A stretch of 30,323 bases of DNA. Origin: a virus. Positions 12,676 through 20,333 of the stretch are shown here, piece by piece; the stretch's first letter is position 1, and the number at the start of each line of letters is the position of its first letter. A program made the position numbers and the translations under genes. The notes under the pieces were generated by a model. That model was not told the DNA's origin. It searched no databases and saw only the letters and a program-made list of their open reading frames with translations. Where the stretch lies: the IMG/VR virus record IMGVR_UViG_3300009001_000057, positions 1 through 30,323 of that record; one strand, given 5' to 3'.

Positions 12676-14522
12676 CAACTCACGTCCTCCGCATTGCAAG
12701 CACTGATGGTGTTATCGATAGCTATGACGCCACCTACGCCAACGCCCGTAGCGGCAGCGGCACCCTGTCCGTCAATACCTCCAATACGCAGGACTTCTTC
12801 GGGCAAGAGATCGTCAGCAGCAACTACTATTGCAAAGAGTACTTCGGCGAAGTGGATTGCTCCGGCCTCCCTACAGGTGAGACCGTTGACCTTGCTGAGT
12901 TCTACTGGCGCGTGAATACCGACAGCTCCGTTCAGGACTTCACCGTCGAGATCCGAGAGCATGACTGGGGCGGCGGCACTCTGACCACAGGCGACTTTGT
13001 GGCAGGCGCAGACCTAGGCTCAAAGACACTCTGGTCCAGCTTCAATACCAGTAACATTCTCGGCAGCAATTCGGTGATGGCCTTCTCCAGCGAGACCGCA
13101 TTGAAGACAGCGGTCGCCCTGAGAGGCAACCTTCGCTTCATCATGGCCTCCGACCGCCAGCGTACCAACAACGCTCCCGCTAACGATACTACAGACGAGC
13201 AGATATCGATCTGGACGGGCAACAACAGCTCGGCTAACGATCCTGCCCTAGGTGTCGAAACAAGCGATGCCAGCTACAGCGGCCCCACTCTGGATGAGAC
13301 AACCACGGGCCTTATTACCACAGGCACAACCGCCACAGTGAACCGCCCCGGTACTCAAGCGGAGTGTGAAGATAGCCTGATCGTCTTGTTCATCGTAGTT
13401 GACGGCGACCGCACGATCACCATGCCTAGTGGCTTCACGGCCATCCATGAGAACGTCCATAATAACGGCACAGCGCAGATGACGCAGACCGCCTGCTACA
13501 AGATTGGCGGCGCGAGCGAACCTTCTACCTACAGCTTCACCATCAATACAACAACGCGTGCCTGCATCACAGCCTCCCGCATCAGCGGACATGACGCAAC
13601 GACGCCTATCGAGGCCAGCGGCTCAGACAGTATCTCTTCTGGTGTAGCTTTCAGTTCACCCTTCGACATCACGACGACGCAGGGCAATTGTCTACATCTC
13701 GCCTTCCTTGGTTCTGATGATGGCCAAGACACTGGCTACATCCCCGGGATGACTGAGGTAGCCAGCTTTGTTTCTAATGCAGTAAGCTTTGGCGTCCATG
13801 GTGTCCTTTGCTCCACCGAAGTGATCGACAGTGGGACGCTATCGCTGATCACGGTTAGCGACCGAACGGAACAGCGGGCGCTGTCCAGCGTTGCTATTGC
13901 TCCCGGTCCAACGGTGCAGCAGCATACGGCAACCAAAGGCTCTATGAGCTTCACAGGGAAGACCAACAGCACCTACAGACGCCATGGGCAAGATGTCGCT
14001 GATGGCTCACTGAGCTTCTCAGGGCAGGCTAACAGTAACTACAAGTACCACCGACAAGACATCGCTGATGGTACTCTGAACCTTTCAGGACTGGCTACAA
14101 CAATAACCAAACTATCACAGTACGCTGTATCCCCGGGTAGTTCGGCGTTCACTGGCCAGTCCGCCAGTCTCTCTTACAAGTCAAAGTACGTATCCACTCC
14201 GGGTACTCTTACAGTGTCAGGCGGAGAGACATCCCTCCAGAAGTATCACGCGCAGAGCATTGCTACGGGTGGCCTTACGGTCTCCGGTACACTTGCTTCG
14301 CTCTCGCGTAAGAAGGCTATGAGTGTGCTTAAGGGCTTACTCACCTTCACAGGACAAGCTGTGACGCTCGATACGACGGACACAGTCCTTGTTACCTACA
14401 ATGTTGGCCCCGGTCATGTTACAGTGAACGGAAGGCCGACCCGGTATGAACCTCCACCGTTCATTACCGAACTCCATTTCCCGCTTACACTTCCTCTTAC
14501 TGAGGACATTGAGCGTGAATAA
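12672..14522 (+). CDS. Large beta-rich repeat protein, candidate head fibre or adhesin
   Basis: A 616-aa Ser/Thr/Gly-rich protein. Residues about 1-205 form one beta-rich domain (VDLAEFYWRVNTDSSVQDFTVEI). Residues about 206-415 form a second, recognisable by its DSLIVLFIVVDG, TMPSGFTAIHE, YKIGGASEPSTYSF and later TTPIEASG elements, a pattern shared by many phage and bacterial surface proteins. Residues 423 to about 590 are 22-residue repeats beginning G-[ST]-L-x-[FV]-[ST]-G. The tail (RPTRYEPPPFITELHFPLTLPL) differs. No signal peptide or protease motif is visible. It directly precedes the capsid gene, so a head-bound fibre is the favoured reading; a tail adhesin encoded out of place is the alternative. 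Confidence 0.78.
   Translation: MTTHVLRIASTDGVIDSYDATYANARSGSGTLSVNTSNTQDFFGQEIVSSNYYCKEYFGEVDCSGLPTGETVDLAEFYWRVNTDSSVQDFTVEIREHDWGGGTLTTGDFVAGADLGSKTLWSSFNTSNILGSNSVMAFSSETALKTAVALRGNLRFIMASDRQRTNNAPANDTTDEQISIWTGNNSSANDPALGVETSDASYSGPTLDETTTGLITTGTTATVNRPGTQAECEDSLIVLFIVVDGDRTITMPSGFTAIHENVHNNGTAQMTQTACYKIGGASEPSTYSFTINTTTRACITASRISGHDATTPIEASGSDSISSGVAFSSPFDITTTQGNCLHLAFLGSDDGQDTGYIPGMTEVASFVSNAVSFGVHGVLCSTEVIDSGTLSLITVSDRTEQRALSSVAIAPGPTVQQHTATKGSMSFTGKTNSTYRRHGQDVADGSLSFSGQANSNYKYHRQDIADGTLNLSGLATTITKLSQYAVSPGSSAFTGQSASLSYKSKYVSTPGTLTVSGGETSLQKYHAQSIATGGLTVSGTLASLSRKKAMSVLKGLLTFTGQAVTLDTTDTVLVTYNVGPGHVTVNGRPTRYEPPPFITELHFPLTLPLTEDIERE
13938..14426 (+). repeat. 22-codon tandem repeats in the fibre-like gene
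   Basis: Repeat units begin with a glycine codon at 13938, 14004, 14070, 14136, 14202, 14268 and 14334, an exact 66-bp period, then at 14412 after one 78-bp unit. The protein consensus is G-[ST]-L-x-[FV]-[ST]-G-x followed by a polar/aromatic stretch. The nucleotide sequences have diverged, but the length is held strictly, which suggests structural selection on the repeat. Confidence 0.88.
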
Positions 14523-14645
14523 CGCTACCCAAAGACGCTGAATAGCATCACTGGCCCGTTGCGACGGACAACCTTTGGAACGCATTAAGCGGTCTGCGGA
14601 AAGCACCCCAACTCAAACCCCAAGATGAAAAGGAAGGTAAAGCTT
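14523..14645. other. 123-nt gap upstream of the capsid gene
   Basis: No credible gene. It holds a small hairpin CCGT-TGCG-ACGG (14556-14567) and the capsid ribosome-binding site AAGGAAGG at 14630-14637. The position corresponds to the T7 phi10 promoter region. A TTAAG at 14585-14589 resembles part of the candidate promoters, but the flanks do not match, so no promoter is called. Confidence 0.5.
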
Positions 14646-15590
14646 ATGGCTTCTACTCCTACACGGATTGGTCAGGTTAACGCCACTGGCGACGATCAGG
14701 CCCTATTTCTGAAAGTCTTTGGTGGCGAAGTTCTGGCTGCATTCCAGACCCAGACTGTCACCCTTGACAAGCACATGGTGCGAAACATCCAGAGCGGCAA
14801 GTCTGCTCAGTTCCCGCGCCTCGGTAAGAACACCGCTTCCTACCACACTCCCGGTACGCAGTTGACCGGTAAGGCCATCAATAACGCTGAAGTCGTGATC
14901 CCGGTTGATGACATGCTCATCTCCGACGTAGCGATTGCTGATATTGATGAAGCAATGTCTCACTATGACGTACGCTCTCAGTACGCCTTTGAGTGTGCCG
15001 ATGCCCTTGCCCAGCAGTTCGATAAGACTGTGATGCAGGTTGGCCTTAACGCTGCTCGTACAGCCACCAACCAGGTTACTGGTCTGCCCGGCGGTACAAT
15101 CATCACGTCAGCCAACTCCAAGACCGTAGGTGCCGATCTGGCCACCGCGTTCTTCGATGCCGCACAGGCTCTGGATGAGAATGACGTACCGGAACAGGAC
15201 AAGCGTTATGGCTTCCTGCGCCCTGCTCAGTACTACTTGCTCGCTCGGACGACCGACGTGATCAACAAGGACTGGGATGGCCGTGGCTCCTACGCTGATG
15301 GCTCCGTTGTTCGTATTGCAGGCATTGAGCTTGTGAAGACCAACAACCTGCCGATCACGGATATCACGTCTCAGTTCCGTACTGACTACGATGTGAACGC
15401 CTCGACGACTGCTGCACTGATCATGCATGAGTCCGCCGTGGGCACCGTGAAGCTGATCGACCTTGCTGTCGAAAGCACCGGTCACCGTGTTGACTATCAG
15501 GATACCCTGCTGGTCGCAAAGCAGGCTCTTGGCCACGGCAAGGTCCGTGTCGAAGGTGCCGTAGAGGTACGTACAGGCGCACCAGTGTAA
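14646..15590 (+). CDS. Major capsid protein, T7 gp10A-like
   Basis: A 314-aa HK97-fold capsid protein (T7 gp10A is 345 aa). The match to T7 is clear: ALFLKVFGGEVLAAFQTQT, HMVRNIQSGKSAQFPRLG, DEAMSHYDVRSQYAFE and the late HESAVGTVKLIDLAVE. I chose the ATG at 14646 (MASTPTRIG) because AAGGAAGG lies 8 nt upstream and the T7 protein also starts MAS; the upstream in-frame ATG at 14625 would add MKRKVKL and lacks a ribosome-binding site. No slippery heptamer or open alternative frame follows the end, so a gp10B-like frameshift product is not expected. A strong terminator stands 25 nt after the stop. Confidence 0.97.
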   Translation: MASTPTRIGQVNATGDDQALFLKVFGGEVLAAFQTQTVTLDKHMVRNIQSGKSAQFPRLGKNTASYHTPGTQLTGKAINNAEVVIPVDDMLISDVAIADIDEAMSHYDVRSQYAFECADALAQQFDKTVMQVGLNAARTATNQVTGLPGGTIITSANSKTVGADLATAFFDAAQALDENDVPEQDKRYGFLRPAQYYLLARTTDVINKDWDGRGSYADGSVVRIAGIELVKTNNLPITDITSQFRTDYDVNASTTAALIMHESAVGTVKLIDLAVESTGHRVDYQDTLLVAKQALGHGKVRVEGAVEVRTGAPV

Positions 15591-15596
15591 GCTGAT

Positions 15597-15609
15597 GTGA
15601 CCTAGTCAC
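15597..15609. repeat. Short perfect palindrome between capsid stop and terminator
   Basis: GTGAC-CTA-GTCAC is a perfect 5-bp inverted repeat with a 3-nt centre, 6 nt after the capsid stop and 6 nt before the terminator stem. It could fold in RNA or be a protein-binding site; no function is shown. Confidence 0.6.
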
Positions 15610-15610
15610 C

Positions 15611-15665
15611 CATTTGAGGGGGGTCGTAATGGCTCCCCTCTTTTTTCGTTTATTACCCCCAAATG
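15611..15665 (+). promoter_or_regulatory. Possible competing hairpin over the terminator and gp11 leader
   Basis: CATTTG-A-GGGG (15611-15621) can pair with CCCCCAAATG (15656-15665): ten pairs with one bulged A. It uses the left arm of the terminator, so the two structures are mutually exclusive. The right arm abuts GAGAGG (15665-15670), the ribosome-binding site of the gp11-like gene. This suggests tuned readthrough or translation; it is unproven. Confidence 0.4.
15616..15646 (+). terminator. Intrinsic terminator after the capsid gene (Tphi-like)
   Basis: GAGGGG (15616-15621) pairs with CCCCTC (15635-15640), and a G-U plus a G-C pair can extend the stem inward, leaving a 9-nt loop. Six T residues follow at 15641-15646. 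T7 has its terminator for phage RNA polymerase in the same place after gene 10, where partial termination raises capsid output over tail genes. Confidence 0.9.
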
Positions 15666-15675
15666 AGAGGCTCCT

Positions 15676-16263
15676 ATGGCAGCACCTGAACGCTTGACCG
15701 AGCTAGATGTGGTCAACTCTTGTCTCGAGGAGATCCACGAGGCCCCAATCCAAACCCTCGTTGACCAGACCTCAGTCCTCGTGGCTGTCGCGCAACGGGT
15801 CTACAATGAAGTGACCCGCTCAGTCCTACTCAAAGGGTGGAACTTTAATACCGACAGAGAAGTAACCCTGTCCCCGGACGGCAGTAACAACATCCTTCAA
15901 GGCGTTGACTTCCTTAAGGCGGACCCCTGCGACGTATCGCTTCCCTATGTATGGCGAGGTGGTAAGCTCTGGGACTACGAAGAGAACACGGACGTCTTCA
16001 CCGATACCGTTGACTTCAACATCGTCCGGTCGCTTGACTTCGCTGATATCCCTCCCTACGCCCAAGAGTACATCAAGGCTCGCACAGTCCGCATATTCTA
16101 TGGCCGTTCAGTGGGCAAGGGAACCAACGACTACAAGGTCCTGACGTATGATGAGTCTGAGGCTTTGGCAGAAATGAGACGCGGCGACGTGCAGTCGAGC
16201 GACAAGACGCTCCTGCGGAACTCCCGAGGTGGAGCTAGCCGAGTAATGAACCGGAGAATTTAA
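15676..16263 (+). CDS. Tail tubular protein A (adaptor), T7 gp11-like
   Basis: A 195-aa protein (T7 gp11 is 196 aa) expected to form the ring joining the portal to the tail nozzle. Family features include LDVVNSCLEEIHEAPI at the start, RSVLLKGWNFNTD, and the ARTVRIFYGRSVGKGTND segment followed by a DEAEAL-type helix (here DESEALAEMRRG). GAGAGG lies 5 nt before the ATG at 15676. It is the first gene after the capsid terminator, so its expression depends on readthrough. The nozzle gene starts 1 base after the stop. Confidence 0.93.
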   Translation: MAAPERLTELDVVNSCLEEIHEAPIQTLVDQTSVLVAVAQRVYNEVTRSVLLKGWNFNTDREVTLSPDGSNNILQGVDFLKADPCDVSLPYVWRGGKLWDYEENTDVFTDTVDFNIVRSLDFADIPPYAQEYIKARTVRIFYGRSVGKGTNDYKVLTYDESEALAEMRRGDVQSSDKTLLRNSRGGASRVMNRRI

Positions 16264-16264
16264 G

Positions 16265-18637
16265 ATGACTATGGTCGATGGAGAGTTCCCCTCATTCGTG
16301 AGTGGGGTCAGCGAGCAGGCTGAAAACATCCGCTTGGCTTCGCAAGTAGGGACCCAAACCAACGCACTCTCTAGCTTGACCGAGGGCCTGACCAAACGCC
16401 CTAACACGGAGTACATTGCCAAGCTCACTGGTCTGACTGACGAAAGCGGCGCTATGCTCCACGTCATCAACCGTGACGCTAGCAACCAGCACATTGCCTT
16501 CGTGAGGTCTTCCGGTATCAAGGTGTTTGATCTGGATGGCTCTGAGCGGGTCGTGAATAACCCGAACGGGATTGCGTACCTCAGTACTGGAACCGCTGCC
16601 GACCTAAGGGCAGTGACCGTAGCTGACTACACGTTCATCCTTAATCGCACCGTGGTTCCTGCTATCAAGTCAGGCTCCAAGTCTCCGGCTCAGAAGGACA
16701 CCTCGCTGGTGTATGTGAAGCAGGGGAACTTCGGTAAGACGTACACCGTGACCATCTCCAGTAGCAACGTGAATGGCTCAGTGTCGCACACGACGCCTGC
16801 TTGGTCTGGTGACAACGGTGGCAACGAGTCCCAAGTTGATAGCGCATACATCGCTACGCAGCTCCGCTCTAGTCTGGCCAGTAACTTCCCGAACCTGACG
16901 TTCAACCTGATCGGCTCAGTGATCCACATTGAGGATACTAACGCTGTGGCTGGTGGTGATCTTTCGGTCAGCACAGAGGATGGCTTCGGTAATACGTCCA
17001 TGGTGGGCCTCAACGCCTCAGGAACGCAGAACTTCACGGACCTTCCACGTAAAGCACCTGACAACTACGTTATCCGCATCACAGGCGATCCTAGCAACGC
17101 CTTCGACGACTACTACGTAAAGTGGGTCAAGGAAGGGGAGTGGATCGAGACCGTAGCTCCTGACCTGGACATCGAGATTGATCCTGCGAGTATGCCTCAT
17201 GCGCTGATCCGCCAGCCAAACGGTGAGTTCAACTTCGAGCAACTCTCATGGGCACCTCGGGAAGCAGGTGACGACGACAGTGTGCCGTTCCCTTCATTCA
17301 TTGGGCGGACCTTAGGCGACATCTTCTTCTTCCGTAACCGGCTGGGTGTCACCTCGGATGAGAACGTGATTCTCTCAGCGGCCAGTGACTTCTTCAACTT
17401 CTTCCCAACGACGGCTACAAGCATTCTCGATGGGGACCCGATTGATGTACAGATCACAGCGACCAAGGTGTCTGTCCTAGAGCATGCCGTTCCGTTTAAC
17501 GAGACAGTAATGCTGGGGGCGGAGAACGCTCAGTTCACCATCAATACTCCTAACAACCTGACGCCTAGTACCATTGCCATCGACCGGGTAACGGACTACT
17601 CAATGTCCAAGAATGTCCGGCCAATCGGCTGCGGTACTAATGTGTATGGTGGCTTCGAGAGAGGCAGTAGCGCAGGGGTACGTGAGTTCCTGATCGGAGA
17701 AGACGCAGGGATCAACACGTCCGACGACGTGACAGCTCATTGCCCTACGTACATTCCGTCTGGCCTGAGCCACTTCACCTGTAACGGGGACGAGAACTTC
17801 ATTGCCGCCCTTACCAGCGGCGAGAGCAACGCTATCTACACCTACAAGTTCCACTATGAGCGTACCGAGAAGAGACAATCGGCGTGGTCCAAGTGGAAGA
17901 TGGCTGACGACGTTACGATCCTCGGGTGTGAGTTCCTCGGGAACGACCTGTACCTGATCCTGCAACGGGCTGATGGTATCTTCTTTGAGAAGGTAAGGCT
18001 CGAGGACGCCCCGGTCGATACCGGAAAAGGGTGGAAGACCCTACTGGACAGCCGCCTGCGAGAAACAAGCTGCTCTCTGGTGTACAATGGCGTCACCGAC
18101 AAGACCACTATCCAGCTCCCTTATGGCGCACCCTCGGACAATCTCCGGGTGGTAGACCTTGATGGGGCTACTATTCCCATTGAAAGCGTGAGTACACCCG
18201 GTGGCGGGTTCAGTACCATCACCGTCGATGGGGACAAAACATCGGACACCTTCTATGTAGGCCAGCCCTACGAGATGTCTGTCCAGCTCTCACGCCCTCA
18301 GCTCCGCTTGGGTGGCCAAGAGAACACCCGTGTCATCACAGACCACCGCCTGACCATCACAAAGATGCACTTGATGTACGCCCGGACAGGGCACTTCGAC
18401 ATCGAGGTAAGCAACGAGAGGGGTCGTCTGGACACTTACAAAATGAGGTCAGCAGTGACCGGCCTCACTGAAATCGGGGCACCTACCATAGAGGACGGCG
18501 AGTTCAACTTTGGTGTCCTAGGACGCAACACCGACGTGACAATCACGCTCAAGTCGGACAGTCACTTCCCAACAGCAATTCTGTCTGGTCAATGGGAAGG
18601 GCAATACAACAAGAGAGCAAGCAGACTCTCGACATAA
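16265..18637 (+). CDS. Tail tubular protein B (nozzle), T7 gp12-like
   Basis: A 790-aa protein (T7 gp12 is 794 aa) forming the tail nozzle. The N-terminus FPSFVSGVSEQAENIRLASQ is close to the family start, followed by the ALSSLTEGLTKRPNTEYIA region. Further landmarks are SWAPREAGDDDSVPFPSFIGRTLGDIFFFRNRLGVTSDENVILSA (at about residues 325-370), cut here into its key residues SFIGR, FFFRNRLG and SDENV, and the C-terminal QLSRPQLRL and GHFDIEVSNERGR. GGAG lies 8 nt before the ATG at 16265. After it, instead of the gp13 homologue, comes a ribonucleotide reductase. Confidence 0.95.
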   Translation: MTMVDGEFPSFVSGVSEQAENIRLASQVGTQTNALSSLTEGLTKRPNTEYIAKLTGLTDESGAMLHVINRDASNQHIAFVRSSGIKVFDLDGSERVVNNPNGIAYLSTGTAADLRAVTVADYTFILNRTVVPAIKSGSKSPAQKDTSLVYVKQGNFGKTYTVTISSSNVNGSVSHTTPAWSGDNGGNESQVDSAYIATQLRSSLASNFPNLTFNLIGSVIHIEDTNAVAGGDLSVSTEDGFGNTSMVGLNASGTQNFTDLPRKAPDNYVIRITGDPSNAFDDYYVKWVKEGEWIETVAPDLDIEIDPASMPHALIRQPNGEFNFEQLSWAPREAGDDDSVPFPSFIGRTLGDIFFFRNRLGVTSDENVILSAASDFFNFFPTTATSILDGDPIDVQITATKVSVLEHAVPFNETVMLGAENAQFTINTPNNLTPSTIAIDRVTDYSMSKNVRPIGCGTNVYGGFERGSSAGVREFLIGEDAGINTSDDVTAHCPTYIPSGLSHFTCNGDENFIAALTSGESNAIYTYKFHYERTEKRQSAWSKWKMADDVTILGCEFLGNDLYLILQRADGIFFEKVRLEDAPVDTGKGWKTLLDSRLRETSCSLVYNGVTDKTTIQLPYGAPSDNLRVVDLDGATIPIESVSTPGGGFSTITVDGDKTSDTFYVGQPYEMSVQLSRPQLRLGGQENTRVITDHRLTITKMHLMYARTGHFDIEVSNERGRLDTYKMRSAVTGLTEIGAPTIEDGEFNFGVLGRNTDVTITLKSDSHFPTAILSGQWEGQYNKRASRLST

Positions 18638-18650
18638 CAGGGGAACCAAC

Positions 18651-20330
18651 TTGACCTTCCGTAGTAATACCAACCCAATGTTTCGCTCCAAGTTCGCCGA
18701 GGACATCTTCAATCACAAGTATCGGCACGAGGGCTGCGAGACGTGGGCTGACCTAGCGCGTACCCTTGTGCACGACGTTATGGAAGGCTCAGACACTCCC
18801 AAGGATGTTCTTGATGAGATGATCAATATGATCGCTGATCTCAAGTTCATCCCCGGGGGTCGCTACTTGTACTATGCAGGACGTCCTAATAAGTTCTTCA
18901 ACAACTGCTACCTGCTGAGGGCTGAGGAAGATACCCGTGAAGACTGGGCGCAGATTGCCCATAACAGCACGCGCTGCCTTATGACAGGTGGTGGTATTGG
19001 TATCGATTACTCCAAGTACCGTCCTGCAGGTGCGGCTGTGAAGTCCACCGGTGGTCAGTCTTCAGGCCCACTACCGGCCATGCAGATGATCGACAACATT
19101 GGTCGCTCTGTCATGCAGGGTGGTTCCCGTCGCTCGGCTATTTATGCAAGCCTTAACTGGAAGCACCAAGACATCCCTGAGTTTCTCAAAGCTAAGGACT
19201 GGGACACTATGGCAGTTCCCGGGACCAAGCAGACGATGTGGGATGTCAAGCAAGCTGACTTCTCTTACCCAGCTCCGTTGGATCATACCAACATCAGCAT
19301 CAACTACGACACCGACTGGTTCACCCAGAGCCTGACCGATGGTCCGGGCGATGTGTTCATGGCCAATGTTGAGCAGGCATGCCGTACCGGTGAGCCGGGC
19401 TTCAGCTTCAACTTCTTTGACAAGGAGAACGAGACGCTTCGCAATGCCTGTACTGAAGTCACGTCTGAAGATGACAGTGACGTATGTAACCTTGGCTCCG
19501 TTAACATGGGCCGCATTGAGAGCGTGGAAGAGTTCCGTCGCGTTGTTGAGCTGGGTACGATCTTCCTGCTACAGGGGACCCGTAAAGCGGACCTCCCGTA
19601 TGAGAAGGTGTATCAAGTCCGTGAGAAGAACAGACGCCTAGGCTTGGGCCTTATGGGCATCCATGAGTGGCTCGTACAGCGTAACTACCGCTACGAAGTA
19701 ACACCTGAGCTACATAGCTGGCTCCAAGTGTACCGGGGGCAGTCTGACAAGACCAGCCGTGAGTACGCTGATCGCTGGGGCATTAGTGCACCAGTAGCTA
19801 ACCGTGCGATTGCTCCTACAGGCAGCATATCAATTCTCGCAGGAACAACCAGCGGCATCGAACCGATCTTTGCCGTGGCCTACAAGAGGCGATACCTGAA
19901 AGCAAGCAGGTGGCACGCACAGTACGTAGTGGACAGCGCAGCCCAGGAACTAATCGATTTGTATGGGGCCAACCCAGAGAAGATCGAGTCCTCTCTTAGC
20001 CTTGCTGAAGACTACAAGAGGCGCATGAAGTTCCAAGCGGACGTACAGCGTTACGTAGACATGGGCATCTCCAGCACAATCAACCTCCCTGCTTGGGGAA
20101 GCGATGCCAATAACCCTGACACCATCAAGGAGTTTGGCGAGGAGCTGGCCCGACGAGCACCCCAGTTGCGTGGTTTCACAGTGTACCCTGATGGTTCACG
20201 AGGAGGCCAGCCGCTAACGATGGTGCCTTATGAGGAAGCCGTGGATCGTCTCGGAGAAGAGTTCGAGGAAGGCGTAGAAGCGCACGACGTGTGTGACATC
20301 ACAGGCCGTGGCGGAACATGTGGAGCATAA
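18651..20330 (+). CDS. Ribonucleotide reductase, probably class II (B12-dependent)
   Basis: A 559-aa enzyme that should reduce ribonucleotides to deoxyribonucleotides for phage DNA synthesis. The catalytic centre is complete: C86 in NNCYLL, the N265-x-C267-x-E269 motif (NACTE), and C279 in VCNLGSVNM. RLGLGLMG (about 329-336) and the phosphate-binding PTGSIS (388-393) followed by TSGIEP are typical. C548 and C557 near the end can act as the redox shuttle pair. No small radical subunit gene is in the window, and the layout resembles marine-phage class II enzymes, hence B12-dependence is inferred. It is shorter than the 739-aa Lactobacillus enzyme. The start is TTG 18651 (AGGGGA about 7 nt upstream) or ATG 18678. 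It is inserted between gp12- and gp13-like genes. Confidence 0.93.
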   Translation: MTFRSNTNPMFRSKFAEDIFNHKYRHEGCETWADLARTLVHDVMEGSDTPKDVLDEMINMIADLKFIPGGRYLYYAGRPNKFFNNCYLLRAEEDTREDWAQIAHNSTRCLMTGGGIGIDYSKYRPAGAAVKSTGGQSSGPLPAMQMIDNIGRSVMQGGSRRSAIYASLNWKHQDIPEFLKAKDWDTMAVPGTKQTMWDVKQADFSYPAPLDHTNISINYDTDWFTQSLTDGPGDVFMANVEQACRTGEPGFSFNFFDKENETLRNACTEVTSEDDSDVCNLGSVNMGRIESVEEFRRVVELGTIFLLQGTRKADLPYEKVYQVREKNRRLGLGLMGIHEWLVQRNYRYEVTPELHSWLQVYRGQSDKTSREYADRWGISAPVANRAIAPTGSISILAGTTSGIEPIFAVAYKRRYLKASRWHAQYVVDSAAQELIDLYGANPEKIESSLSLAEDYKRRMKFQADVQRYVDMGISSTINLPAWGSDANNPDTIKEFGEELARRAPQLRGFTVYPDGSRGGQPLTMVPYEEAVDRLGEEFEEGVEAHDVCDITGRGGTCGA

Positions 20331-20333
20331 GAT

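Noticed and set aside
12300-12962. 220-aa open frame on the minus strand
   Set aside because: It lies opposite two well-supported + strand genes, has no ribosome-binding site or recognisable domain, and no other minus-strand gene is credible.
15540-15600. gp10B-like frameshift extension of the capsid protein
   Set aside because: Both alternative frames close within a few codons of the capsid stop and no slippery heptamer is seen.
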